From NCBI RefSeq assembly GCF_010671925.1, contig NZ_JAAHIH010000005.1, forward strand, positions 310,001 through 374,000: DNA of 64,000 bases, given 5' to 3'. This DNA comes from Moorena sp. SIOASIH (GTDB taxonomy: Bacteria; Cyanobacteriota; Cyanobacteriia; Cyanobacteriales; Coleofasciculaceae). Positions 35,159 to 43,370 of the stretch are shown one piece after another. The notes below the pieces were generated by a model that made no database searches, was not told where the DNA came from, and saw nothing but the letters and a program-made list of their open reading frames with translations. Made by a program: the position numbers and the translations under genes. Within the stretch, counting starts at the first letter, position 1. Each line of letters opens with the position of its first letter.

Positions 35159-36895
35159 ATGATTCTTAACAACCCAAAATCCCAAGTGGACAAGAGCTGG
35201 AGTAGTTGGGTCATAGTTCTATTACTGCTGGTGTGGATAGCGATCGCAGCAGGTTTACGGTTTACCTATCTGGCCGGAAAACCCCCCTGGTCAGATGAAT
35301 TTGCCACCCTAGTGTTTAGCCTGGGCAATAGTTTTCGCAGGGTACCGCTGGATCAGGTGATTACTTTAGATACCCTCTTAGCTCCCCTCAAACCAAACTC
35401 TAGTGCTAGCATCAATTCCGTTATTAATAACCTAATCACAGAGAGTAATCACCCACCACTGTACTTCGTCCTCACCCATCTGTGGCTGAAGCTGTTTCCA
35501 GCCCATGGGCAATTGGTATCCCTGTGGGTAGCGCGATCCTGGAGTGTGCTACTGGGAGTGATTTCCATTCCAGCCATGTTTGGCTTAGGTTGGTTAGGGT
35601 TTCGCTCTTCCCTGGTGGGTCACTTCGCAGCAGCACTGATGGCTGTTTCACCCTATGGCATCTATCTGGCCCAAGAAGCTCGACACTACACTCTAGGGAT
35701 TCTATTAGTTATCGCTTCAGTCAGTTGTTTAGTGTACGCTGCGCGATCGCTTCAACGGCAGACTCCCTTGCCGATTTACATAGCATTAATTTGGGTAATT
35801 GTCAATAGCTTGGGCATAGCTGTCCATTACTTTTTCGTCCTGGTGATCGCAGCTGTAGGACTGGTAATGCTTGGGTTACGGATTGGGTCAGGGGGTTCAG
35901 TATTTTCTTGGAAATACTGGTGGCGAATTTACGCGGTAGCCCTCGGGACATTAATGGGAGTCTTAGTTTGGCTGCCAATTTTGCCACGCCCCTCCAGTAA
36001 TCGTTTGACAGAGTGGGTTCACCAAGACACAACCCTGAGCAATTTGCTCGAACCTGTAGCTAGACTGTTGTCTTGGCTGATCACCATGGTAGTGATGCTG
36101 CCAGTAGAAGGGCAATCCCTACCGATTATAGTCACCTCTGGACTAGTAACAGTAATATTAGTGCTCTTGATCGTGCAACTGTTGCGTCGAGGACTCAGAA
36201 TTCAGAGCTTACACTCCCAGACTAAGGTCATGACTCAGGTTTTGGGCGGTTTCCTGGTGGGAGCGATCGCATTATTCTTATTAATCACTTACGGTCTTGG
36301 GATTGATTTGACCTTAGCCGCTCGTTACCAGTTTGTCTACTTCCCCATCGTAATTATGTTACTAGCAGCAAGCTTTGCCAGTTGTTGGAGAGCTGCCCAA
36401 GGCAAAGATCAGCAATGGGTAGCACTAATCCTGTTGATGGGATTGGTAGGTGGAGTCATAGTCGCATCCCATGTCAGTTACCAAAAAGCCGATCGACCAG
36501 ATCTTGCGATCGCTAAAATGTTAGAGATTAGTGATGGCCAGTCTCAATCCCTTCCAGTCCTGATTGCTACAGTTCACAAAAGCCATGAACAAACAGGAGA
36601 AATCATGGGCTTAGCGTGGGAATTGAACCGTCGCCAGGTTGTTGATACTGCCATTAATTCACCCCAGTTTCTCTTGGCACATAAAGACACCGAGCCAAGG
36701 GTGGCTACAGAAACGCTACAAAAAACTGTCGCTCAACTGCCCAAACCTTTAGAATTGTGGGTAGTCAATTTTTCTGCCTCTGTTGAGTTAAAATCCCAAG
36801 GTTGTATTAAGGATAAACAATCTATATCCAAAGTCCCTGGTTATCGATTTCGACGATATTACTGTCAGAACTATAGGGCTGGAGCCAGGGAATAA
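35159..36895 (+). CDS. GT39/PMT-like membrane glycosyltransferase
   Basis: 578 residues with about ten to twelve transmembrane segments. After helix 1 (20-37) comes KPPWSDEFATLVFSLG, with the acidic pair of GT-C enzymes near residue 45, and later NHPPLYFVLTHLWL and YLAQEARHYTLGILL (the GT39-like QEAR segment). Such enzymes move sugars from polyprenyl-phosphate donors at the membrane; donor and acceptor are unknown. The C-terminal ~120 residues are a soluble domain. Start at ATG 35159. Monocistronic; island R9 follows. Confidence 0.8.
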   Translation: MILNNPKSQVDKSWSSWVIVLLLLVWIAIAAGLRFTYLAGKPPWSDEFATLVFSLGNSFRRVPLDQVITLDTLLAPLKPNSSASINSVINNLITESNHPPLYFVLTHLWLKLFPAHGQLVSLWVARSWSVLLGVISIPAMFGLGWLGFRSSLVGHFAAALMAVSPYGIYLAQEARHYTLGILLVIASVSCLVYAARSLQRQTPLPIYIALIWVIVNSLGIAVHYFFVLVIAAVGLVMLGLRIGSGGSVFSWKYWWRIYAVALGTLMGVLVWLPILPRPSSNRLTEWVHQDTTLSNLLEPVARLLSWLITMVVMLPVEGQSLPIIVTSGLVTVILVLLIVQLLRRGLRIQSLHSQTKVMTQVLGGFLVGAIALFLLITYGLGIDLTLAARYQFVYFPIVIMLLAASFASCWRAAQGKDQQWVALILLMGLVGGVIVASHVSYQKADRPDLAIAKMLEISDGQSQSLPVLIATVHKSHEQTGEIMGLAWELNRRQVVDTAINSPQFLLAHKDTEPRVATETLQKTVAQLPKPLELWVVNFSASVELKSQGCIKDKQSISKVPGYRFRRYYCQNYRAGARE

Positions 36896-36904
36896 GCGAG
36901 AGTG

Positions 36905-37067
36905 GTAAGCATTCAGCTTAAGCGCTACGCGCACGCTACGCGAACAGCATTCAGCATTCAGCATTCAGCTTATGTGCTACGCACACGCTACTTGAGGTGC
37001 TATCAGTCGTTGGCCAACGGCTGACGGCTGACGGCTGACGGCTGACGGCTGACGCCTGAATGCTTAC
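36905..37067. repeat. Repeat island R9 (GTAAGCATTCAGC ... TGAATGCTTAC)
   Basis: The inverted termini bound AGCATTC units, GCTACGCGCACGCTACGCG palindromes and GCTGACG heptamers. It starts 10 bp after the stop codon of the glycosyltransferase gene. Confidence 0.87.
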
Positions 37068-37204
37068 GTGTGGGGATAGGGTGGAGACGGGAGATCTAAG
37101 AAGTAGTTTTCGATAATTTGCTATAGTTAAAGATATTTTTGCTCATTTTTATCCTACTTTATGCACAGAGATCAGAAATTTTGCTAAACCATTATTACTA
37201 GATT

Positions 37205-37426
37205 CAACACTTAATCTTTAATACTTAGTACTTAATCTTTAATACTTAATACTTAATGCTTAATGCTTAATACTTAATACTTAATACTTAATACTTAATG
37301 CTTAATCCTTAATACTTAATCTTTAATAATCTCTGTTCCCTGTTCCCTGTTCCCTGTTCCCTGTTCCCTGTTCCCTGTTCCCTGTTCCCTGTTCCCTGTT
37401 CCCTGTTCCCTGTTCCCTGTTCCCTA
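37205..37426. repeat. Two adjacent heptamer arrays (TACTTAA-type, then CCCTGTT)
   Basis: The first array is TACTTAA, TGCTTAA and TCTTTAA units. The second is about fourteen consecutive CCCTGTT units, the inverse complement of GGGAACA. Different heptamers follow each other without a gap. Confidence 0.88.
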
Positions 37427-37501
37427 TAAAACTTGGCAATTGCTCTCATTGTATGGTATATTTCCGAATAAATCAATAGCGCTATAGTAAGTTGTCCGAT
37501 C

Positions 37502-37936
37502 ATGATAGATACCACCCAAGCCGCCTATCTCCTAGGTATTTGTCCTCAACGAGTTCGCCAACTCCTTAAAGAGGGCAGAATTCAAGGAGCCGAAAAAGTG
37601 GGTCGCTTTTGGCGGATTCCCCTATATAACGGTATGCCCAAGATAATTCCCGGTAGCCGTGGACCACAAGGCTCCTGGAGAAAACAGCCAAGCAAATCCC
37701 TAACTCACATCTACCTCAACGAGGAAGTACTTCAAAAGAATCAACAAAACCATACAACAGACCCAGTGATTACAGTTAAACGGGGTAATCGCGATATCAA
37801 CTGTCATTATGTAGAAATCAGCGGGCCATCCCGGTTAGTCTATCGACCCGAGTCTCCCAAGAATGGTGGTGCCACCCTTTGGATAGAGGTTGAACCGAAT
37901 GTGGAGGTTGTAACTAAGGTTTTTGGTCAGTATTAA
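37502..37936 (+). CDS. Helix-turn-helix (excisionase/MerR-like) DNA-binding protein
   Basis: 144 residues. Residues 3-50 form an excisionase-type winged HTH: TTQAAYLLGICPQRVRQLLKEG, then GAEKVGRFWRIPL. The C-terminal part is hydrophilic and beta-rich (YVEISGPSRLVYRPESP, GATLWIEVEPNVEV) and unknown to me. It could regulate a mobile element or nearby gene. The 3' end overlaps that of the convergent gene 37914-38216 by 23 bp. Confidence 0.7.
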   Translation: MIDTTQAAYLLGICPQRVRQLLKEGRIQGAEKVGRFWRIPLYNGMPKIIPGSRGPQGSWRKQPSKSLTHIYLNEEVLQKNQQNHTTDPVITVKRGNRDINCHYVEISGPSRLVYRPESPKNGGATLWIEVEPNVEVVTKVFGQY

Positions 37937-38216
37937 CATTTTCAGAATTAAGCTCAACCACTTCTAGGCTGTATCCTCTTTGCTTAGCAATCCGCTTAGC
38001 TTTGGCTTGGGCTTGACTGGAGGAATCAAATTTGAGTGCTCCCCCTGGATGAGGACACCAATTTAACCGTTCCATACCACCTAATAACTCTAATGAGGCT
38101 AGGTAATTAGAGGTGTTGGATTCAAATAATACGTACCTAGCTCGGGATGAAGTCCTGTTAGTAACATCGTGAGATTCTTGGCGACGTTGTTTTTTTAGTT
38201 TTGATGCACGACCCAT
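37914..38216 (-). CDS. Small basic hypothetical protein, 100 residues
   Basis: The N-terminal 20 residues are very basic (MGRASKLKKQRRQESHD), then LFESNTSNYLASLELLGGME and a basic helix KAKRIAKQRGYSLEVVEL. The charge pattern suggests nucleic-acid contact, but no family is recognised. Convergent with the HTH gene and overlapping it by 23 bp. Confidence 0.55.
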   Translation of the reverse strand: MGRASKLKKQRRQESHDVTNRTSSRARYVLFESNTSNYLASLELLGGMERLNWCPHPGGALKFDSSSQAQAKAKRIAKQRGYSLEVVELNSENVNTDQKP

Positions 38217-38293
38217 AGCAGACCTCTAAAAAACTAGTGTTGAATTTTTAAAAAATTATCATTGGGGAAGTGATTATTGACGCAACCACAATC

Positions 38294-38875
38294 CTAGGTT
38301 GACCAAAGATAGTGCAAATCCAAGACAAACCCAGGCAAAACCTCCTCCCCTGATAAAGTCTTAGGAGACTCCAACACCTCCACCACTTGTCCTGGTCGAT
38401 AAATTTCCACTTGCCGTGCTTGAGGATTAATTAACCAGCCCAGACGTACCCCATTTTTTAGATATTCCTCCATCTTGGCTTGAGTCACCGTTAACCGATC
38501 AGTTGGAGACATTAATTCTAGCACAAAATCCGGGCAAATCGGTGGAAACTTCTGGCGTTGCTCTGGTTTAAGTGAATCCCAGCGTTGTTGTTTAATCCAC
38601 GCTACATCCGGAGAACGATCAGCACCATTAGGGAGTTTGAAGCATGTGGAGGAATCAAAAACTTTACCTAGCTTAGTTCGTCGATTCCAGATCACAAAAT
38701 CAGCATTTATTTCTGAATTACGGTTACCAGTTTCTCCGCCAGTAGGTGACATGATAATCAATTCTCCCTTGGCATTGCGCTCAAATTTAATCTCCGGGTT
38801 ATTTCGACATAACTGATAAAATTGGTCATCGGTGATTTCAATAATAGAGTTGAAACTTACTGTAAAAGCAGTCAT
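38294..38875 (-). CDS. Uma2 family endonuclease-like protein (copy 1 of tandem pair)
   Basis: 193 residues, full Uma2 (DUF820) length. PD-(D/E)XK-type motifs: RSPDVAWI and PDFVLELMSPTD, then the conserved lysine/glutamine helix LTVTQAKMEEYLKNGVRLGWLI and RQVEIYRPGQ. It is nearly identical to copy 2 (38992-39567) except in the stretch around residues 50-75, so the pair arose by recent duplication. Biological role unsettled. Confidence 0.88.
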   Translation of the reverse strand: MTAFTVSFNSIIEITDDQFYQLCRNNPEIKFERNAKGELIIMSPTGGETGNRNSEINADFVIWNRRTKLGKVFDSSTCFKLPNGADRSPDVAWIKQQRWDSLKPEQRQKFPPICPDFVLELMSPTDRLTVTQAKMEEYLKNGVRLGWLINPQARQVEIYRPGQVVEVLESPKTLSGEEVLPGFVLDLHYLWST

Positions 38876-38991
38876 GGTATTTTTGGGTAATTATCTAACA
38901 GCTTTAACCGCAAATATTGCTCACGTCTTGCTTACTAAAAAAAAGGGATGCTCTGAAAGAGCCGCTACGGGAACACACAATAATCCTAGGC

Positions 38992-39567
38992 TTACCAAAG
39001 ATAGTGTAAATCCAGGACAAACCCCGGCAAAACTTCCTCCCCTGATAAAGTCTTAGGAGAGTTTAACACCTCCACCACTTGTCCTGGTCGATAAATTTCC
39101 ACTTGCCGTGCTTGAGGATTGATTAACCAGCCCAGACGTACCCCATTTTTTAAATATTCCTCCATCTTGGCTTGAGTCACCGTTAACCTATCACTTGGAG
39201 ACATTAGTTCTAGCACAAAATCCGGGCAAATCGGTGGAAACTTCTGGCGTTGCTCTGGTTTAAGTGAATCCCAGCGTTCTTGTTTAATCCACGCTACATC
39301 CGGAGAACGGTCAGCACCATTAGGGAGTTTAAAGCATGTCGAAGAGTCAAAACAAACCCCTAATTTAGCTTGTCGATTCCAAATACCTAAATCAATGATT
39401 ATTTCAGCATTATGGTTACCAGTTTCTCCCCCAGTAGGTGACATAATAATCAGTTCTCCCTTGGCATTGCGCTCAAATTTAATCTCCGGGTTATTTCGAC
39501 ATAACTGATAAAATTGGTCATCGGTCAGTTCAATAATAGAGTTGAAACTTACTGTAAAAGCAGTCAT
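38992..39567 (-). CDS. Uma2 family endonuclease-like protein (copy 2 of tandem pair)
   Basis: 191 residues with the same motifs as copy 1. The first ~50 and last ~110 residues are almost identical to copy 1. The variable stretch reads NHNAEIIIDLGIWNRQAKLG versus NRNSEINADFVIWNRRTKLG. The 116-bp spacer contains a TTGACC/ATCCTAGG repeat of copy 1's 3' end. Confidence 0.88.
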   Translation of the reverse strand: MTAFTVSFNSIIELTDDQFYQLCRNNPEIKFERNAKGELIIMSPTGGETGNHNAEIIIDLGIWNRQAKLGVCFDSSTCFKLPNGADRSPDVAWIKQERWDSLKPEQRQKFPPICPDFVLELMSPSDRLTVTQAKMEEYLKNGVRLGWLINPQARQVEIYRPGQVVEVLNSPKTLSGEEVLPGFVLDLHYLW

Positions 39568-39573
39568 GGTGAT

Positions 39574-39930
39574 TTAAAATGTAGAATGGTAGTGACTATT
39601 GGACTTATTATTAATTTCCACAGGGATGATACACTCAGGACTATTATTTCTGACATTATTCACAGTAGTGCTAACGGGATAAACACTCATCTTCTGGGCA
39701 TCATAGGGAATCAGTAGTGGCTGCAATAGCTCCTGTTGACTTACCTGATGATGCAGCCATAAATAATAATCACTAGGTTCTAATATCACTGGCATCCGAT
39801 CATGGATCGGACTGATAATGTCATTAGCTACTGTGGTTATAATTGTACAAGAAGCAATTATCTCACCCGCTGGATTTTTCCAACGTTCCCAAAGGCCTGC
39901 AAAAGCAAACGGACGCTTATCTTTCATCAA
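39574..39930 (-). pseudogene. C-terminal half of a SRAP (YedK/HMCES) gene cut by the IsrB element
   Basis: Reads MKDKRPFAFAGLWERWKNP, CTIITTVAN and PIHDRMPVIL, the second half of the SOS-response-associated peptidase fold that crosslinks to abasic sites in single-stranded DNA. In intact SRAP proteins FAFAGLWERW follows a few residues after the KKQPLYF segment. That segment is found 1.36 kb away at 41286-41320, on the other side of the IsrB element. The frame cannot be translated with its N-terminal half as it stands. Confidence 0.85.
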
Positions 39931-39988
39931 TTATTCGCGGCTGGATACCCCATCCTTCTTAAGGTGGGTAGGAAAGCCGCGCCTCTAA

Positions 39989-41066
39989 TTATTGGTTGAC
40001 AATTAAGGCCGTTGAACGTTTTAAAAGCCGGACTTTCCGGGCTGTGAACTGTCCGATTCTTTTCCAGTTGATATCGCTAACGGAAACCTGTTTTACTGTC
40101 TCGCCGCTAACCCACCCACGGTAGGTTTTCCCGGCTTTAACAGCCTCAACGTAGTCTCCTTTACGAAAACCATGACTAGTGGTGGTTCCTCCGTATTTAC
40201 GTCGTCTTCCACATGCACGAAAATTGCAACAGATGTAATTGACGACGACTTATAGGAGCACGTCTAATCACAAATAACAAAGCGTTAGTTATATTGCAGT
40301 TTTCTGGAACACTCAATTTGCCTTTGTTGTGATAGTAATTCTTGCGACGGAAGAAATGAGTAGCAGCTAAAGCTATCCCATCTACCGCATGAGTGTTGAG
40401 TGACTGCCGACTTTTATCGGTTTTGTCCTTGACCAGTCCTAGAGCTTCTCTTTTTAGGGCAGTCTCCCAGCCTTGTTTCTGAGTCACTGGGGCTATTTTT
40501 TCTAGCTGAGATATTGACCAGTATTGGCCTACCATTACAGGGGAAAAACCTTTGTCTCCTCTAGCCTTGACTACCTCATAGACAATAGCTTTTACTGGGT
40601 ATAAAAGGCTAAGCTCTTTGGCCACCCTTTGCTCTAACTGGCGATTTGCTCGAATTGAAGGAGGTACCTTTTTGTTTACTCTGTTTGAGAATCGCTTTTG
40701 TCTATGAGACCTTTGAGAGTAAGGTACCCTGCGATCTATTCGACGACTTCTGCGAGTTTTTCGCATCATTCGTCTAGTATCCATGCGTTTGCGAACCTTC
40801 TTGTATGGCAAAACTAAATGTCCCGTCCAAAGAGTGGCTTTGTTTGACTGAACAGCAATGCCAGAAAACATCTTTCCAGGGTCAATACCAACAGCAATGT
40901 CCTGGACTTGTTCTCCAGACGGTTGGTTAACTAATTGAACAGCAAAAACATTTAGATCGTTTGGGTAAACAACGGCAAGACCTTGATTAAGCCAACGACG
41001 AGCACGAGAAGCTTTTGTGGGCATCAATGGCTTGCCATCAGGTGAAATAACTGGAACTCGTAACAT
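39989..41066 (-). pseudogene. isrB: IsrB-like RNA-guided RuvC nuclease gene with a 1-base frameshift
   Basis: Restored length is 358 residues from ATG 41066. The N-terminal PLMP motif is at residues 13-16 (GKPLMPTKASRARRWL). RuvC-I Asp62 is in GIDPGK, an Arg-rich bridge helix at 95-130, RuvC-II Glu164 in VYEVVKARG, and RuvC-III His226/Asp229 in THAVDG. No HNH domain lies between RuvC-II and III, which separates IsrB from IscB. After Phe282 an extra base in an A4 run (40220-40223, plus strand) shifts the frame. In the next frame the expected tail follows: CGRRRKYGGTTTSHGFRKGD, GWVSG, VRLLKRSTALIV, stop at 39989. Confidence 0.85.
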
Positions 41067-41089
41067 GGTGATAAACCTCACGAGAAAAG

Positions 41090-41235
41090 TATTTGGGCAC
41101 TTGACCCGTCCCCTGGACCACCGAATTTAAGATGTCCTGTCTAACAGCGACTGACAACACAGTCTTGAAGAGACTTGAACTGGGGAAGCATCCAAGCGTT
41201 CGTTCCAAAATTCGGCTCAAATGGTCTAGTCAAAC
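41090..41235 (-). ncRNA. Omega-RNA scaffold candidate upstream of isrB
   Basis: Reading on the minus strand from 41235: GTTTGACTAGACC, then TTGAGCCGAAT, CAGTCGCTGTTA, CATCTTAAATTCGGTGGTC and CCAGGGGAC at 41108, 41 bp before the isrB ATG. The same blocks in the same order occur upstream of the degenerate isrB at 60176-60332, although the rest differs. That is the pattern of a conserved structured RNA. The guide would be the sequence just 5' of 41235, at the element end. Confidence 0.7.
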
Positions 41236-41285
41236 ACGCATAATTGGTTGTTTATGCAAGCCCCATCCCTCAACAGGGTGGGGTT

Positions 41286-41648
41286 ATTGACCTGGAAATA
41301 CAACGGTTGCTTCTTGCCATCCTTTCGTCGCCACTCATAAAAACCATCCGCTACAATCAAGCAACGCCGACGACGGAATGCACTGCGAAATGCTGGCTTT
41401 TCTGCTACCGTTTCTGCTCTAGCATTAATCAGTTTTGCCCCAATTTTAAGATCCTTTGCCCAACTAGGAATCAAACCCCAACGTAACAATTGCCATTGTC
41501 GCTCAGTCTCAGTTGAGGGGTTTAATACTGTTGCCACCAGCTGAGTAGGGGCAATATTGTACCTAGCCTCCTGGGTTGGCACATCATCTAAATTAAAAGC
41601 TCGCGCTAGGCTTACCCCTATAGTTGTCAGGGTGAATCTACCACACAT
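41286..41648 (-). pseudogene. N-terminal half of the interrupted SRAP (YedK/HMCES) gene
   Basis: Starts MCGRFTLTT with catalytic Cys2, and has YNIAPTQLVATVL, LRWGLIPSWAKDLKIGAKLI, NARAETVAEKPAFRSAF and CLIVADGFYEWRRKDGKKQP. Homology ends at about YFQVN (41286). The following residues to the stop at 41226 are encoded by the inserted IsrB element. The catalytic Cys and the Asn-Ala-Arg-Ala-Glu segment are present, but the C-terminal half is displaced to 39574. Confidence 0.85.
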
Positions 41649-42013
41649 ACTGGCTGGACGTGATTTAGTATTTATGTACTATTTTAAAAGCCAGTTATCC
41701 GTCCTGAGTGGTAAAAACCAGCAAGCCTGTATTAAGCGTTCGCGTAGCGTGGCCTACGGCCAATCGCATTTCAATCATTTGTGGCGGTCGGCTCTAGAAG
41801 GTTTGCTAGTTTCCTCCCTTCCTGGAGCAGCGTTCAAGTAATAGACCTTGACAAAATTAGCAATTAAATCAGCAATTACCCGATTCCCGATTCCCGATTC
41901 CCGATTCCCGATTCCCGATTCCCGATTCCCGATTCCCTACGGGCAGCGCGATAGTACGGGCAACCAGTCCAGTTACCCGTACAACCGTCAACTGTCAACC
42001 AAGCATCAATGCC
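41649..42013. other. Intergenic region with palindromic repeat and CCCGATT heptamers
   Basis: A GCGTTCGCGTAGCGTGGCC palindromic repeat (about 41740) and about eight CCCGATT heptamers (41879-41938). No gene is supported; the frame 41557-41841 reads antisense into SRAP and through the repeat. Confidence 0.6.
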
Positions 42014-42523
42014 TTAAACATCTGTTTCGCTAAACTCACGATTCATGTGGTCAAAGGGCTGATCAACAAATCCGATATTCCCAATACCAGCTTCTGTTGC
42101 CATTGCTTTGACCATATCTTTCATAATCTCAATCCCACGAACCGTTGGAGCGATTGGCACACCTAGGGAGTTATAGGTTTCCCGCAACCCTTGTAGAACC
42201 CGCTCATCTAGGACATTGGTATCACCAGCAACTAGGGCATAACTAGCATAGCGCAGGTAATAATCCAGATCTCGTAAACAAGCAGCATAACGACGAGTGG
42301 TATAAGAATTGCCACCTGGACGCAACAGTTCAGGAACTTCCTCATACAGTTGTGCTGATGCTTGCTTGACAATAGAAGCAGCATTGCCATTGATTAAAGT
42401 AGCTACAGCCACCCGAGCGGTGCCAGTTTCAAAGTAAGACTTAAGTGAATCGATGGCATCCCGATCTAGGTAGCGACCTGAGCTATCATAATTCCTAATC
42501 AAGTTTGTGACTAGATCCCTCAT
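42014..42523 (-). CDS. apcF: Allophycocyanin beta-18 subunit (phycobilisome core)
   Basis: 169 residues. Bilin-binding Cys82 is in RRYAACLRDLDYYLRY and Asn72 in RPGGNSYTT is the usual methylated Asn of beta subunits. The sequence pattern MRDLVTNLIRNYD, GRYLDRDAIDSLKSYFETG and the length favour ApcF over ApcB (161). It is one of the few terminal-emitter core subunits that pass excitation energy from the phycobilisome core. Monocistronic; start ATG 42523. Confidence 0.9.
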   Translation of the reverse strand: MRDLVTNLIRNYDSSGRYLDRDAIDSLKSYFETGTARVAVATLINGNAASIVKQASAQLYEEVPELLRPGGNSYTTRRYAACLRDLDYYLRYASYALVAGDTNVLDERVLQGLRETYNSLGVPIAPTVRGIEIMKDMVKAMATEAGIGNIGFVDQPFDHMNREFSETDV

Positions 42524-43370
42524 TAAATTATTCTCCCAACAACAATCTTGATAATTTTGATTTACTATTGGTGTCTTCCCTAGATTTAGGGCGAGAACTC
42601 AACAGATACATAGCGCTACACTATGCACTCCACAGGAGTTAAACAGCAAGTTGAATGTGTGCTCAACTCCAGACGCTATAATTGCCTGGAGCTAAGCGTA
42701 TACATATCTTTCATCACTAGATTGTACCCTGTTGCTTGTTGCTTTCATCCTGAATCCTCCTATAGGATTGGGGGTTGCCCACCATAGATAGGACCATTAA
42801 GTTGAGCAAGACACTCCCAGAGGGGGGAAACAGGGAAATTAGAACCGACCGACCAAATGCACTCACTAATCTCATTGCCCATATAGATAGTAGATGTATG
42901 TAGGCAAAACCTGCGACTAACCAGAGCCTAGTTTTGCCATTCGCTCCCTTGTTGAGTAGACAAAGACCTTCTCTTGAGCCTTTGTGGGAGCCTGTTTGGC
43001 AACCTGACTGAGTCTATAACTCGAAAATTTAATTTTTTATTCATATGAGATCCGATCATCTTAGGACATTCTGTATTGTTAGATACATAATGTCCTACTT
43101 TCTATCCCTAGGATGAGTCAGGAATCAGGGAACTACAACTTTTCACTGTTCAAGGGAAAAGCCAATCAAGATGCTTTTAAGGAAATCGTGCTGCTTGCAC
43201 CACTCAAAAAAAAGGATCTCCCCGCGAATAACTGACTCGGATGCTTACCCAGTCAGTCCTCGGTTTGGGAAAGCTTCAGTGTCGCCAATTTTGGTAGAGT
43301 CACTGACTCAAGTAATTTTCTAAAATTGTTTCTTTGTAAACAAACGTAAAGCTGTTCAAAGGAGTCATTC
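42524..43370. other. Divergent intergenic region between apcF and glnA
   Basis: 847 bp with no coding sequence. It holds the apcF promoter (not resolvable) and the NtcA-type promoter of glnA (43073-43114). A long leader of about 250 nt precedes glnA. I looked in it for the glutamine-riboswitch (glnA RNA) core sequence and did not see it. Confidence 0.6.
43073..43114 (+). promoter_or_regulatory. NtcA-activated promoter of glnA
   Basis: GTATTGTTAGATAC (43073-43086) is a perfect GTA-N8-TAC NtcA site. Exactly 22 nt after it is TAGGAT (43109-43114), a TAN3T -10 box. This is the canonical spacing of NtcA class II promoters. Predicted start of transcription is about 43120, giving a ~250-nt leader. 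Confidence 0.8.

Larger units (their letters stand above)
36896..37501. other. Gene-free stretch with repeat island R9 and two heptamer arrays
   Basis: Holds R9 (36905-37067), TACTTAA/TGCTTAA heptamers (about 37205-37325) and TCCCTGT heptamers (37330-37426). The minus-strand frame 37309-37515 is a reading of GGGAACA units. Confidence 0.65.
39931..41288 (-). mobile_element. IsrB/omega-RNA element (IS200/IS605 superfamily type) inserted in a SRAP gene
   Basis: A 1.36-kb block separates the two halves of the SRAP gene. At one end is the hairpin CCCCACCCTGTTGAGGGATGGGG complement (about 41260-41283). At the other is a long hairpin with CGCGGCT (39936-39942) and AGCCGCG (39975-39981) arms. It carries an omega-RNA-like leader and a frameshifted isrB, but no tnpA, so it would depend on a transposase elsewhere. 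Exact ends cannot be fixed to the base, because the cleavage tetra/pentamer is unclear. Confidence 0.75.

Noticed and set aside
34935-35159. 74-residue frame upstream of the GT39-like gene
   Set aside because: Runs through three hairpins of a structured non-coding region; no family resemblance.
43120-43370. Glutamine riboswitch in the glnA leader
   Set aside because: I looked for the conserved core of the glnA RNA motif and did not find it.
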